Source: Anseranas semipalmata
Taxonomy: Eukaryota > Chordata > Aves > Anseriformes > Anseranatidae
DNA length: 64,000 nucleotides
NCBI GenBank assembly: GCA_013399115.1
Contig: VXAA01007176.1
Span: 124,001 to 188,000, forward strand
Direction: 5' to 3'
Below, piece by piece: positions 26,341 to 38,452 of the stretch. The position numbers and the translations under genes are program-made. Numbering within the stretch: the stretch's first letter is position 1; each line of letters starts with the position of its first letter. The notes below the pieces were generated by a model, which was given only the letters and a program-made list of their open reading frames with translations, searched no databases and was not told where the DNA came from.

Positions 26341-29300
26341 CCCACCCATCTTATCCCTCTCTGGGCCCAGTGAAGAAACGAGCTTTTTGCAGCCAGGTTA
26401 GCTGAAGATGTGAACAGGCTTTCTGCTCTGCAAGTGGCCGTGGTCCAGCCATCGCCACGCTGATGAACGTGCCGTTTTCCATCCACCATGTCCTGCAAGT
26501 CATTCCATGGGAACAAAAGACAAAGTAACACAGAAATGGGGGCAGTCGTGACTCTGGCAAGGTCCTTTTTATATTAACGCAGAGACTGATGGAAAAAATA
26601 TTGTGGCACGTATCCAGTCTGGACAAACTGATCAGGACTTTCAGTATTGCCTAAGTGTCGCGAGCTTCAGTTCATAGGCTGATCTGTGCTAGTCTGGATC
26701 AACCAGAAAGATCAAAGCTCTGGCTTGTGAATGAATTATATCTAAATGGAAGACAATGCAATTACAACCACACTTCATACGGTATCAAACTGCAGTCACA
26801 AACACTTATATTGATAGGCCCTCGTCTTCAAGTTCGAAGGTCATATTTAGTCATACTGTTACTATTTAAGTAAAAAAAAAAGTGCATTAACATCACTTTC
26901 AACATCTTTTCTCTTTACAGAACATATGCTACATGTAAAAAAGCCTCTCTCTGAAAATGCCAGCTTTATTCAACTTCAGTAACTCCCAACAACGCAACAA
27001 AAGGAAAGGGAATAGAGAAAAATGTTCTCAGTGTAAGCAGAAAACCCTGCTGCAGGCCTAAAGAAACTTCTACGAAAACAAGGATTACTATATTTGCATA
27101 AAATTTGTTTTAATCAATATTTTGTAATGCAGCCTTTCACAATTTTTTTAGTGATTATTATTCTTACAACCTATACTGCAACACAGAAATCCATTTGACC
27201 TCCTGTGAACTTCAATCTTCATTAAAAAAACCCCAGCAGCTATGAATTAATGAGCACTATTAGTATGACACAGGACAAATTCTATCTGTCTGGTATGCAG
27301 AGAACACGTTTTTATTATCTTCCTTCTGACTGCCAAGAAATTCAGCTCAGAGATGAAGCTGCAGAGTAGATGCAGTGGCTCTTTCAATAGATCTGGAAGA
27401 CCACCAGTTTGAAGCAACTTCCACATCACAGCACATATTATTTCACATTACTGCTGAATGACTACACCAACGGCTGCAGATTAATCCTACACGGGAAAGA
27501 AATAATCAATGCTGAAAGTTGTGCCTGCCAGTATGCAGTCGCTCATCGTAACACTGCTGTGGACTATTTTATATGGGGGAGACAGACAGCAGACGCTGTC
27601 CTTCAGTGAGTGGAGCTGCTTTGTTGTGCATCCTACACTGACAAAAAGAAACGCTTCAATTCTTTGTGCAAGGCTTTATGTAAGTAACACCAAACTGACA
27701 CCCTGAGGCAGTCATGTGCCAGTATTTTTCATCAGAAGCATTCCTCAGGCTAAAACAGTCTCTCTGGCTGACTTTACAGTGCTAACCGTGAAAGTAAAAT
27801 TGGCTTGTGTCAGTCTCCTGAGTCTAGGAAGAGCCCTGGTGAACAAGCAGGTACCAGAGGAGAGAAAGGCCAGAAAGAAAGTGCCTTCCTGTGGGCAGCT
27901 ATTTGCAGAACTGGAACTTGCCTTTGGGCTTGAAGGTACCTGTTTTTATTAAATGGTCCTCATGGGCTACATCCTTAGGGAGAGTACACCGGTGTCTCCC
28001 CTTCAAGTGAACAATGTTTGGGGAACAGAAATGCATCTCACGCAAGAGAATGGGAGTGGGCCAAAAGTTAAATCTGCCACAATCTCCAGACATGGATGCC
28101 AGATTTCAACACGCACCTTTTCAAGTTAAGGGCGAGAAAAATCCACAGAGTGACACAAATTCCAGCTCACAAAGGCTCTGAGCACCAGCCTGCAGGAGGA
28201 GCATGGCATATACGCACTGCTATGGGCACATCCTGTTCTTGCAGCTTTCCCTCGGGTACTGGGCTACTGATTGCAACTGGGACAGATGGACCTTGCTCTG
28301 GTCTCATCTGGCCATCCTTAGATTAATTTTATGTTCCTGTTTTCTCTGCTCGTGCAAAAAGCACACACGCGACATGCTGTTTCAAAGAGTTAACACAGCC
28401 TAGAAGAAATCAGTGACACTTTGCACAACACTGCCAGCCCTGAACAGTTTACGCACAAGGGAGACAAAACAAAAGAAAAATCTGGAAATGACAGGGAGAG
28501 GAAGTTTATTTTGCAAATTCTTGACACAGTAGCCAATTTGTTTTTAAAAGTTTGTTTCCATAATTGGTAGGGACAACACTTCTACATTATGAAGAATTCT
28601 TTGCAGGATTCACGTACCTTTGCAAAAGGAAAATGAAGTGAAAAGCTATAAAATTGCTAGAATTCTGAGCCACACAGTAATAAGCATGTTAATACCCTCT
28701 AAAATCAGAACTTTGTTTTTTTTCTCTCCCAGTACTCCTCAATATTAGCTCTTCTAATACAGTGTAAGCATAAATCGAACCTGCTAATGAAATGGATGCA
28801 GCGCTCTCCCTCCTATATAACACCCAGGAAAGACGACTTGAGAAGAAAGTCAGGGTGGTGTTTTATCTACCACGGGATTTGTCTCCCTCTGCTTATGTGG
28901 GAGTAATAGCTGTCTCTGAAGAAGATTCCCAAGATACTTCCTTCATCTTGGGTAATCTCGAGAATGCCACGACATCCCACTCTGGTGTCGATTCCAGGAA
29001 CTACCAATTTCACAACCATAAGCCTAAACACCGAGCGTGCCCCTACAGGACCTGCACCTACCCTGGCTTGGGAACAGGATTCTCGATGTCACGTTTAAGA
29101 CTGTTTGCTAAATTTTCTTTCCTAAGCTGTATAGCACTGGAGGTGGGGCTGAGACTAAGAACGTGTGATTTAGTGCAAAGCTCTTCCCTCCTGACAGATC
29201 TCTGCTCCCTCCGTGTGAATCCAAGATCCTTTTGGCCTTCCCAGGGACTGAGAGAGGATACAGCTCAGGCTTTGATATTCTCCCTGTCTTTACACAGTAA

Positions 29301-29569
29301 TGAAAAAATCACTGACCAGAGGGAAAGCATCAGTCTGTCAGGATGTCCTGTGTCACAACAAGAACAAAGCTCCTGAAAATCTCCCAAGCCAGCCAAACTG
29401 CAGCTGAGGACAGGAGAGCTGCTGCTTACAGAGCACGCTGTTAATTTTTGCTCTTCCCTTCCTGTTGCAGGCAGAACAGTTCCAACTCAGGGAATTGTAC
29501 CTAATTCAGTTTATTGCCAATTAACGCAAAATTCTAATTACTGATATCGAGGGGAAAAAAGAAGGCATG

Positions 29570-29960
29570 AACAATTATACGCGTGGGGAAACACCTTTCC
29601 TGCCCCATCCCCAAACTCCAACGGCTCTCTCCTGCTGCCTGCTCCCGGTTCCCCCACACGTGAGGACAGGCCGCGCAGGAGGCCGGGCGTGCAGCTGGCC
29701 CTCCCCGCTCTGCCTCCCACCCCTCCGCCGCTCCCTGATGCTCCCTTTCTTCTGCCCCTGCAGCCGCAGCCCCTCGGAGGGCGGCCCCAGCCACGGTCCC
29801 CTCCGGCACGTAGCTGCCGCTCTTCCTCGGGCAGGCGTGGGACGAGCGCTGGGGCTGGCGAGGCCTTGGCACCTTGCGGACACCCCCACAGGGTGCCCTG
29901 CAGCCCCTGCTGCCCAAACCCTGCAACTGATGCCCCCTACGCCCCCTACCAACAAAATCC
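29570..29960. other. CpG-rich patch, orphan CpG-island candidate
   Basis: About 390 bases with dense CpG (GGCCGCGCAGGAGGCCGGGC, CCGCCGCTCC, TCGGAGGGCGGCC). It is flanked by AT-rich sequence on both sides. Several overlapping frames of 126-148 codons on both strands are compositional. There is no protein match; it is a possible intragenic promoter or recombination-linked GC patch. Confidence 0.65.
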
Positions 29961-32900
29961 CAGAGCCAGAGCTGTTCCAAGTTCAGAATTCACACTGCAA
30001 AGCCTCTTTTTGAACCAGCATAATGAGGAAAAGCTGCAGAGAGGCCAAAACATGCATTGCCCCAGCATCTCCTAAAGCTTGCTAAACAGCAAGACTACAA
30101 ATAAGCACACAGCTGATGTCAGCTAGACTGTTTTTGCAAGCGACTCATTCTATTTTTTCCAGACAAAATCAGTTTTCTCTGCAAAATCCAGTTTTCCAGG
30201 TGGGTGTCTCTGCTTTGGGGGGAGGAAAGAATGGGGAAAATGCACAGCCAGGGTTTGGGAAGGGGCAGCAAGTGCATCTGCCAGGGTTGTAGCTGGCACG
30301 GCCACATCGGCAGGAGCATGAATTCTGTGCCAGCAAAACTTTCAGGGCAATGCTTCAAAAGTATTAGCTGTAAATATTTATCTTCTGTGCTTAACAATCC
30401 TATTGCACAGAACTATTAGATGCTGATGCATGCACTGTATGCACACGAGAAGGGGAGGAGAGTCGGTGCCTGCAAGGTTGCCTGCTACGTTCCTTCTAAG
30501 GTAAATTTTCTGCAGTATGCGAGCAAGAAATCACCAGCTTTAGAGACAACACACATTGGCGTGTTTTGTTTTCTCAAAGAAGTGTGGAATTTGAAGCCAG
30601 GTCCTTTGGCTTATCTGTTGTAAACCATGACTGTTTCTCAGCGCCACACCACTCAGTATTTCCTAGAGAAGGGATTCTGAGAAAAAGAAAGAGCCCCAGT
30701 TCCCTAGAAGCATTAAATTAACACAAGGGATCTGTAAACGAAACAGCAGAGGTTTGAAAGCCTTACCCTTTACTGTTTCCTGCTTTCTTGGAAAAATCTC
30801 AGTATTAAAACAGATTGGATTACATTACAGGACTAGTTGCTGCTGAAGAATTTTATTTTGGGTTATAAAACACAATGTTTGCTGTTTTTCTAATTCAATT
30901 TGCTTTTACCTTCATTATGTCACACTGTTACTAAGGTTCCTGTGAGAAAATGCAGGTTGTTATTGCCTGCAAACTACCCCAATTATCATCTGCTCTCACT
31001 TTGCAAAGTAATCATGGGTAGAAACTGTGTAGCAAGTATAATGCTGACCTAAAGAAGTATGTCATACTTTCAAATCCATTTAGAGCTTTTGCTTTGGGCG
31101 TATAAAAATTACATTAAGAACTCATTTGCCCCCCAAAAAACTTAAAAGGCTAACATCTCTCTGAATTAAAACACTGAGCACAACACTATCAAGCAGTTTA
31201 CATCTCCGAATTATAAAATGTAAACAAGTCATCAGAACTGATCTTGCAAACTTTACTTTCAGGAGTTTGTGCCGTTGTAGCTAAGCTTTCGGTTAGAATA
31301 ACAACACCAGCAGCCTCGCATGGTTGCAGAATAATTTCACCACGAAGAACTGACTTTAACTCCGGACCTACTCCTGCAGCCCTGCCACAAAGAAGACTCG
31401 CTTTTAATGCAGTGGGAATTTTTGCTAGGTGACAGCCACAGAATCAAGCTTCCTGGGTAGAATAAAATCTGAAGCAAATTTTATACTCACATTTAAATGT
31501 TTTAAGTAGGTGAAGTGAAAATTCTTGGCACTCCCAGATGACATCAAAGATCGAGGGAGGAAAAAACCAGAAGATTCTTGGTAGCAATATATTTAGCACC
31601 TTTCTTGGAATGTAATTGTTACTGGAAACTTTGGGGGTGTATCCATACGCATTAACCACTCATACAGTAAAGTCTAGTCTCTGACCTCATAAAAGTATTA
31701 CATGATATTCTATCTACATCAAAAGGCCTGATAATAATCATAAAATCACAACGTTCTACAATAATCCTAAAGATAAAGGGAATAATTAATTTGCAGCTAG
31801 AAAAAATAGGCAACTGCATATGTTACTGCAGCAACAATTTTTCTGCATACTGCAGTGATGCTTCTCACACAGCAAGTAAGAACAGAGTTAAAAATATAAA
31901 AGTAGCAGGCCCAGACAAGTAATTGACTTTGCCAAATTTATACATGCATGTAAAAAATTGATTTAACAATGTTTTTGCCAAGTATCTATCGGTTATGTGA
32001 AAATTTGGGGGTGGGGGTGAAGGGGGTTTACACTGAAAACAAGTGATGCGGGTCAGAACCAGATTGTTTTTCCTGTTGTCTTTTAGTAACATTCTTCTGT
32101 TTGGTTTAATCTTCCTACGGCCACCTGTATGCTGGAACACGGAAGTTTTAATGCAGAACATTTTGTGATACTATAATGCTTGTAAGCAATATTACCTCTT
32201 GAAATGGCATAGCACAGCACTATTAACTTTGAAAAAGAGGGAATTGAGTGAGTGCAAATCTATAGCCACTGCCCAGCTTTTGTGTTTATTCATCAGTGTT
32301 TGTAGGCATTTTGCTTTAAAGGTAAGAGAACAACAGCACAGCACATCAAAAGTCCCTACAGATTCCTCCTGGCAAATATTTCACCGCTACCACCCTTATA
32401 TTTAGAGAAGGTGTACATCAACACAAAACCAGACAGTAGAGCCCCTTTTAAGCTAGACATGAGGAAAATATAAATGACAAGAACTAATGAAATTGACACC
32501 AGAGTCCTAAAGATTTTTAAATTATTTACTCCTGTTGTCTTTTACATACTAATGTAGTTTCTAATACCATAAGCAAAAAAATATTGATACAAAAAATACA
32601 GTTATTACAATATTAAACAAATACCTAGAGTGTAAAATATTCTGCAGTTCAAACTGAAATATTTAGGGTAGTTTGTTTGCTTTTTTTTTTCAGAAAGTTA
32701 AATACAAAAAGTATGGCTCAGACCTGCCTACAATTTGCAGACAACTTAAAATGACTGAACAAGAATAGAAGTTAAGGTACCATTCACCCAGATGAATTCA
32801 TAGTTGAGCATTCAGATCAAGTAGCAACAAAGACAGTAGCTCATATAATGTTTAATTTTAAATCTGTAATTTTAAAAACTCAGCCACAGAATTACAGCAA

Positions 32901-35023
32901 TTTTGACAGCACAAGGAATAAAATTATGGTTCATACAGAAGCATTCTGTCTACCAACCTCACATGTACCTATTAAGTTATAATAAGTTGAAAAGATACTT
33001 GCTGAAGCAAAAGAAAAATTAGTTTTTGTTGTTCCATACACAATATTCCTGCTCAGCTCTCAATACTTTCAGAATGATTTTCTTTTAGCTCATTCCTTTC
33101 GGAGCACATTTACCACTGACCATAAGATTTTTCTGAGTGCTACCACTTTCTGTCTCTGGACATGCGGGTACTCCTCATTTTAGCAATTAAGCTCTAGCTA
33201 CATAAAAAGCACATAAAACATTAGTGGACTAAAAAATATTCTAGGCTGCCATGACCAATACATTTCCATGTCTAAATGTTTTTAAAGCAAGCTAATGTAA
33301 AATCTAGGTGCTCCGTGTGAGCCTCAAACATACCCAATATAGTGCAATTCAAGTAGGAAGGAAACAGACCAAATTCTTCTCTCTTCTACAGTGCAACCAC
33401 TACCAACTTCTGAGAAAATTCTGATTTCAGTAAAATCAGACCAATGTTAAATGAGTGCACTGAATTTTAAGGAAGTATGCATTTAAACTCTATATAAGGT
33501 TCTACGCCCATCTCTGCTTTATATATACACGTGTGTGCGTACACCTATTTCATACATATGCATACACCTGACTTCTTCAACAATCTTAAATATTGATCAA
33601 ATACTGCGCAATAACCATTAAGTGCTAATCTACCCACAGCCAACAACAATAACAAAACTATTCTCAGAAAAGATTTTTCTTCGGCCCTGTAATATTTGCA
33701 GAAACAGTTCCACATTATTAGTATTTATAACTAAAAATTATTCCACTAGCAGATTTGTGTAAAAAATACAGACATACTCAATGTTTGGTACAAATCTTCA
33801 TAATAAATATAATTAGTGAATATGGTATAGTATCAGTTTTTTATTTGATTTTTGAGACTGATGCACTTTTTTTTTTTTTGAAGAGGCTGTGCTAGCAAAT
33901 AGCTTTTAAGAACTTACTGAATATACAAAATGTATTCATTGTGAAAATTATATGCTTGGAAGATTATACTCATGATTTAAATGCAGATGATATGACAAAG
34001 TATTTGCTTTGAGGAGAGGGAGGGACAGAATTAGAAAAGCAAACTCATTCTCTCTGAAATATTTAACTAATTTAGTGAACTTCCTACTCTAGATCCTATT
34101 CATGATATTCAATATGAAAACAAGTGAATATAGCTTGATAATAAAACCAGAGGTAGTGCTGTAAGCAGCAGTCTTAGATGCAAATGAATAATTTGCTTAA
34201 ATGTAGGATGGGGGAGAGGTTCTCGGCTGATGGTCCACTGATTTAGCTCCACTCAGTGGGACTGTGACAGTTTAAACAAAACCAAGGGCTAACCCCACCA
34301 TTTTGTTGTTCAAACAATACAATGTGATCCTTGCTTTAGGGAGAAGATTTCTAATGGGTTTTGAATACCACCACCTGAGTTTGTGTTTTTCTTTATTTCT
34401 AAAATAGGCAGAACTCTAAAAGTCAATACTAATATCACACTGTAGACGTGGGACCGAAGTCAATAAGACACAGTAAATTCAGTTATGGGAAACAGCTTTG
34501 AATGGTTTTAATTATATTTTCCTAGAAAGGCTTATAGAATGTTATTGATATTTGACCTGGATAGTTCTGTTTTCTATTACAAAGTACATTATATCAATAC
34601 AGCACCATATATGTCTGCATTCAGCAGTCCTTAACCCTTTGTAGGCCCCAAGTGAAAGAGAAGGCAGGTGGATTTTTTATTTTTTAATCTGAGAAAAGCA
34701 TATGCCACCCAACCAGTCACCTGTCAAAAAGTATTAAACCTCTTCAAAGCAAAGAACTGGAGAGGTCTGAAACACCACCATGCCCTAGCACGATGAAGAA
34801 AGAGAGCAGACTATTCATTTTGAGCACAGTATTTGTATGTTAACTACATTAGACATCTTTTATTTTACAGTTGCCTCATTCTTTCTCTCTCCTAAAGCCG
34901 GCTCATGCATCTGGCCTCCTCCTGGAAGCCTCTGCTGTGTGTCACTTTCAAAAGCACTCATTCCAGCTGATCGAATCTTTTATTAAATTAGGTAGCCCCA
35001 TCTTGAAGTTAAAAAAAAAAAAA

Positions 35024-35024
35024 N
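35024..35024. other. Single ambiguous base after a poly-A run
   Basis: One N follows 13 A residues, consistent with homopolymer length uncertainty in the assembly. Confidence 0.95.
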
Positions 35025-35099
35025 CAATAACACAAAAAAGCAGCCATACAGACTGAACAGAGGACTCCAGTTCCTCAACACTATGAATTTCAGGTCCGT

Positions 35100-35280
35100 C
35101 CAGCCTGGGAAGGGGACAAAGCAAGCACACAGCGAGCGCCTCAGAGGTGCCCCACGATGCCCAGGCTGGCGCGACGCCGGGGGTCCCGCGCCCCAGCCGA
35201 GGGGCTGCAGGAGATGTGCAGGCGAACGCCATCGCCCCCCCTGAGCAGCACTCTCCTGCCCGAGGCCACGCGTTAGATCA
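35100..35280. other. Short CpG-rich patch
   Basis: About 180 bases with many CpGs (GGCGCGACGCCGGGGGTCCC, GCGAACGCCATCGCC, CACGCG), bordered by AT-rich DNA. Confidence 0.6.
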
Positions 35281-36689
35281 GTCGTAGAACTGGGAATAGA
35301 ATTCCCAAATCATTCTGCTTGCCTGGGTCAGGCATGATTCAGAAGATTGCAGCACGAAACCCAACAAGCACACAGACAAATGAACAGCTTTGTGCAAAGG
35401 CAAAATTATTTCAAGAGAGGAGGTTTGTGACAAGGCCAACAGCAGCTGAACTGCTTGCATTTGGGCTCAATCTGAGCACCCACCTGAAATGTGAGTGCAG
35501 ATAAACCTCAAGGAAAAGTGGGTAATCTTAAGAGGCTTGGGCATTATCAGCACACTCGTTCAGGAAAAAAGCAGGATTTTAACATGCTGAGGAAAGAGTA
35601 ACCACTCGAGTACTGCCAGTAAATACAAGCACACATCCACAGAGACACAGAAGGAGCCCTCCGTGCAAATTCAGTAAGTTTAGAACTGAAAATGGGCCGT
35701 ACAGCGCTCGACATGAGAATAGAAATGAGCCGAGACAGCAAGATTCGGATGCCTGCCTGAAGCAGAAATCAGTATAATGCAGAAAATCTGAGCCACAAGT
35801 TTGACAGCAAATATCAGTTAGAAATACACGGGAGAAATTGGTAGAATAGGCCAAGAGAGTTCTTTCAAAGCCCTGGCATGCTGCTTGGAATGATCTTTAA
35901 AATCCATTTAAAAGGGAATATACAGTGAAAAGGCAGCAAATGTTTAAAGAAAACAACCTTCTGCCCAGTGAACGCTCTGCGGGGCTCTGCTCTGCACTGA
36001 CACAAAATCAAACCGAAACCAAGGGGGCACCAACAGACAGAGGAATTTTTTTGCTTTTTTTGTTTGAAATACCAAAATAAGCTTCCTTGTGCTCCGCAAC
36101 TTAAATGCAACCGTTAACCCTAAGAAGGTAGGGAAGGGATTTTTAATGGCAGAAGTTTTACTCAGAGCTCACTACTATGGGGATCCTTTCATGTTTGGCA
36201 GAAAGCTCTAAAACTAACCAGCCCAACGCTATTTGGATGGATGGCACATCTGGGAGCGGTTTGAGGAAGCCATCTACTGAAATGTAAGCGAAAGGCTCTT
36301 AGGCTAGTTTATTGATGCTCGAGGAGGAAGTCTTTCAAGAGGCCGTATACAGTGACTATAATGATAGGAAGTAAATGCAGCTATTGCAACGGGGGAAGGG
36401 AGCCTGCCGCCCTCAAACCCAGACACGATTGATCTTTGGAAGCTTAAGACGTATGGCATTTGGGGAAGTGCACCGATCAGGCCAGAAAGTAAAACAAAAC
36501 ATAGATCAGACCACACAAGGGGTTTAGAGGAGAGTTGACAACAGCACGTTAGGAAACGGTCTGTGACCTACAAAACAGGCCACAAAAAGGAACAGCTAAG
36601 CCTGGGTGAGTAAGCTGAGAATTATGAATGCATGAGAACTACGAAAGCGTCCTTTAAAGAATAAAAATCCCATTCAGTCCCAAAGCAAA

Positions 36690-37190
36690 CTGCGAGCTGC
36701 GTGTCCAGCAAGGCGCGAAGTGGCAAGGCCACCTGAGCAGCAGGGCTGCAGTCAGCAGCGGGACCTGACGGCAGGCCTCCGGGCTGCGGCATCCACGCCC
36801 TGCCCTCACCTCTGCTACCGATCCAGCACCGACAACTTCTTTTTTCCACAGGGGTGACACTATTTGCTGCTTTGTCTAAATGCCCGGCTCACAGTGGCAT
36901 TTTGCCAGACACGCTGTTCTTGGTTGTCGTGAAGAAAAAAATATATATTCTTCATGATGAAGGGGGGAGGACTTGAAAACGTTAACCCTCAAGGCTTGGA
37001 AACGAGAGCCAAGCGCTACCCGCTTCTCCACGCCCGCGGCAGGCGGGCTCCAGCGACTCCCTGGGACACCCCGGGAGGATCTCACGCGGGGCCTCCGGAG
37101 GCTTTGCGTGCCGGGGGTCTTGGTTTGGCATCCAGACAAAGTTTAGTCACAGTCCAGATCGAGACCAGAGCCCCCCATTTAAATCTCTCC
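36690..37190. other. CpG-rich patch in two blocks
   Basis: Two GC-rich blocks (36,690-36,830 and 36,960-37,190), for example CGCCCGCGGCAGGCGGG and CACGCGGGGCCTCCGGAGG, are separated by an AT-rich spacer. No exon is recognised. Confidence 0.6.
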
Positions 37191-37719
37191 TCGGCAGGCA
37201 CAACTGTCATGTAAACAATCAGCTAAAACCCATTTTCTCTGGTGACATTGTTTTAGGAACGAGAACAATAAGATGGCATGTGTAACTGCAGCCCATCTCA
37301 GCCACCCATGGGAGCACAGCAGACAGTTACATTAACTTTTTTACATCAGTTTTGGTTTTGAGTTAAAAGGGGACGTTCCTTTTCCAAACATTTTTATGGC
37401 TGGTCAGCATGTCCTGCACAAAGATTAAAATACACGTAAATTACAAAATGGTTTAGGAAGTTCAAGTGCCATAAATCACTTGGATCAGAAATTCTGAAAA
37501 AAAAACAGAGTAAAGCAGCAATGGTACTTGCTGATAAAGGAAACTGAACCATAAAAATGACTATTCCTGAAAAGTCAATTATGTGGTGCCATTTTTTAAA
37601 ATAGCCAAGTCAAGGCAGAACGTGACAATTAATGCGCATTACCAGACATTACCAGCAGCAAAAGCCTTATCTATAAGGATAATATCACACAGTCAAATCA
37701 AAACAGGTTAAGTAAAGGA

Positions 37720-38452
37720 CGATGGAACAGAGTGCACCCTCAGCAAGTTTGCTGATGACACGAAGCTCGGAGGAGTAGCTGATACCCCAGAGGGCTGTGC
37801 TGCCATTCGGAGGGACCTCAACAGGCTGGAGCATTGGGCGGTGGGGAACCTCATGAAGTTCAACAAAGGCAAATGCAGGGTCCTGCACCTAGAGAGGAAT
37901 ANNNNNNNNNNNNNNNNNNNNNNNNNNNNNNNNNNNNNNNNNNNNNNNNNNNNNNNNNNNNNNNNNNNNNNNNNNNNNNNNNNNNNNNNNNNNNNNNNNN
38001 NNNNNNNNNNNNNNNNNNNNNNNNNNNNNNNNNNNNNNNNNNNNNNNNNNNNNNNNNNNNNNNNNNNNNNNNNNNNNNNNNNNNNNNNNNNNNNNNNNNN
38101 NNNNNNNNNNNNNNNNNNNNNNNNNNNNNNNNNNNNNNNNNNNNNNNNNNNNNNNNNNNNNNNNNNNNNNNNNNNNNNNNNNNNNNNNNNNNNNNNNNNN
38201 NNNNNNNNNNNNNNNNNNNNNNNNNNNNNNNNNNNNNNNNNNNNNNNNNNNNNNNNNNNNNNNNNNNNNNNNNNNNNNNNNNNNNNNNNNNNNNNNNNNN
38301 NNNNNNNNNNNNNNNNNNNNNNNNNNNNNNNNNNNNNNNNNNNNNNNNNNNNNNNNNNNNNNNNNNNNNNNNNNNNNNNNNNNNNNGCAGGGGGGCTGGA
38401 CTAGATGATCTTCAGAGGTCCCTTCCAACCTCAGCCACTCTGTGGTTCTGTG
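37720..38452 (+). mobile_element. CR1 LINE, 5'-truncated, interrupted by an assembly gap
   Basis: The left part translates as [20 protein letters not shown] and CRVLHLERN, the FADD-containing catalytic region and following segment of CR1 reverse transcriptase. The right part (38,387-38,452) is the CR1 3' end: GGCTGGACTAGATGATCTTC and a CCACTCTGTGGTTCTGTGA terminus. AAAGGA occurs just before the element (37,714-37,719) and just after it (38,453-38,458), a possible short target-site duplication. The visible coding part has no stop, so this is a relatively young copy. Confidence 0.92.
37902..38386. other. Assembly gap (485 N) inside a CR1 element
   Basis: The gap has CR1 ORF2 coding sequence on its left and the CR1 3' end on its right, so the missing part is almost certainly CR1. 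Reading frames of 179-223 residues across it are artefacts. From the remembered CR1 layout the missing part may be somewhat longer than 485 bases. Confidence 0.99.

Larger units (their letters stand above)
25973..37719. other. Probable intron, no gene recognised
   Basis: Mostly AT-rich, with CpG-rich patches at 26.1, 29.6, 35.1 and 36.7-37.2 kb listed separately. A 194-codon ATG frame at 28,792-29,376 (+) resembles no family I know and is discussed as a finding. The 31.7-34.8 kb stretch is very AT-rich and holds nothing recognisable. Confidence 0.6.
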
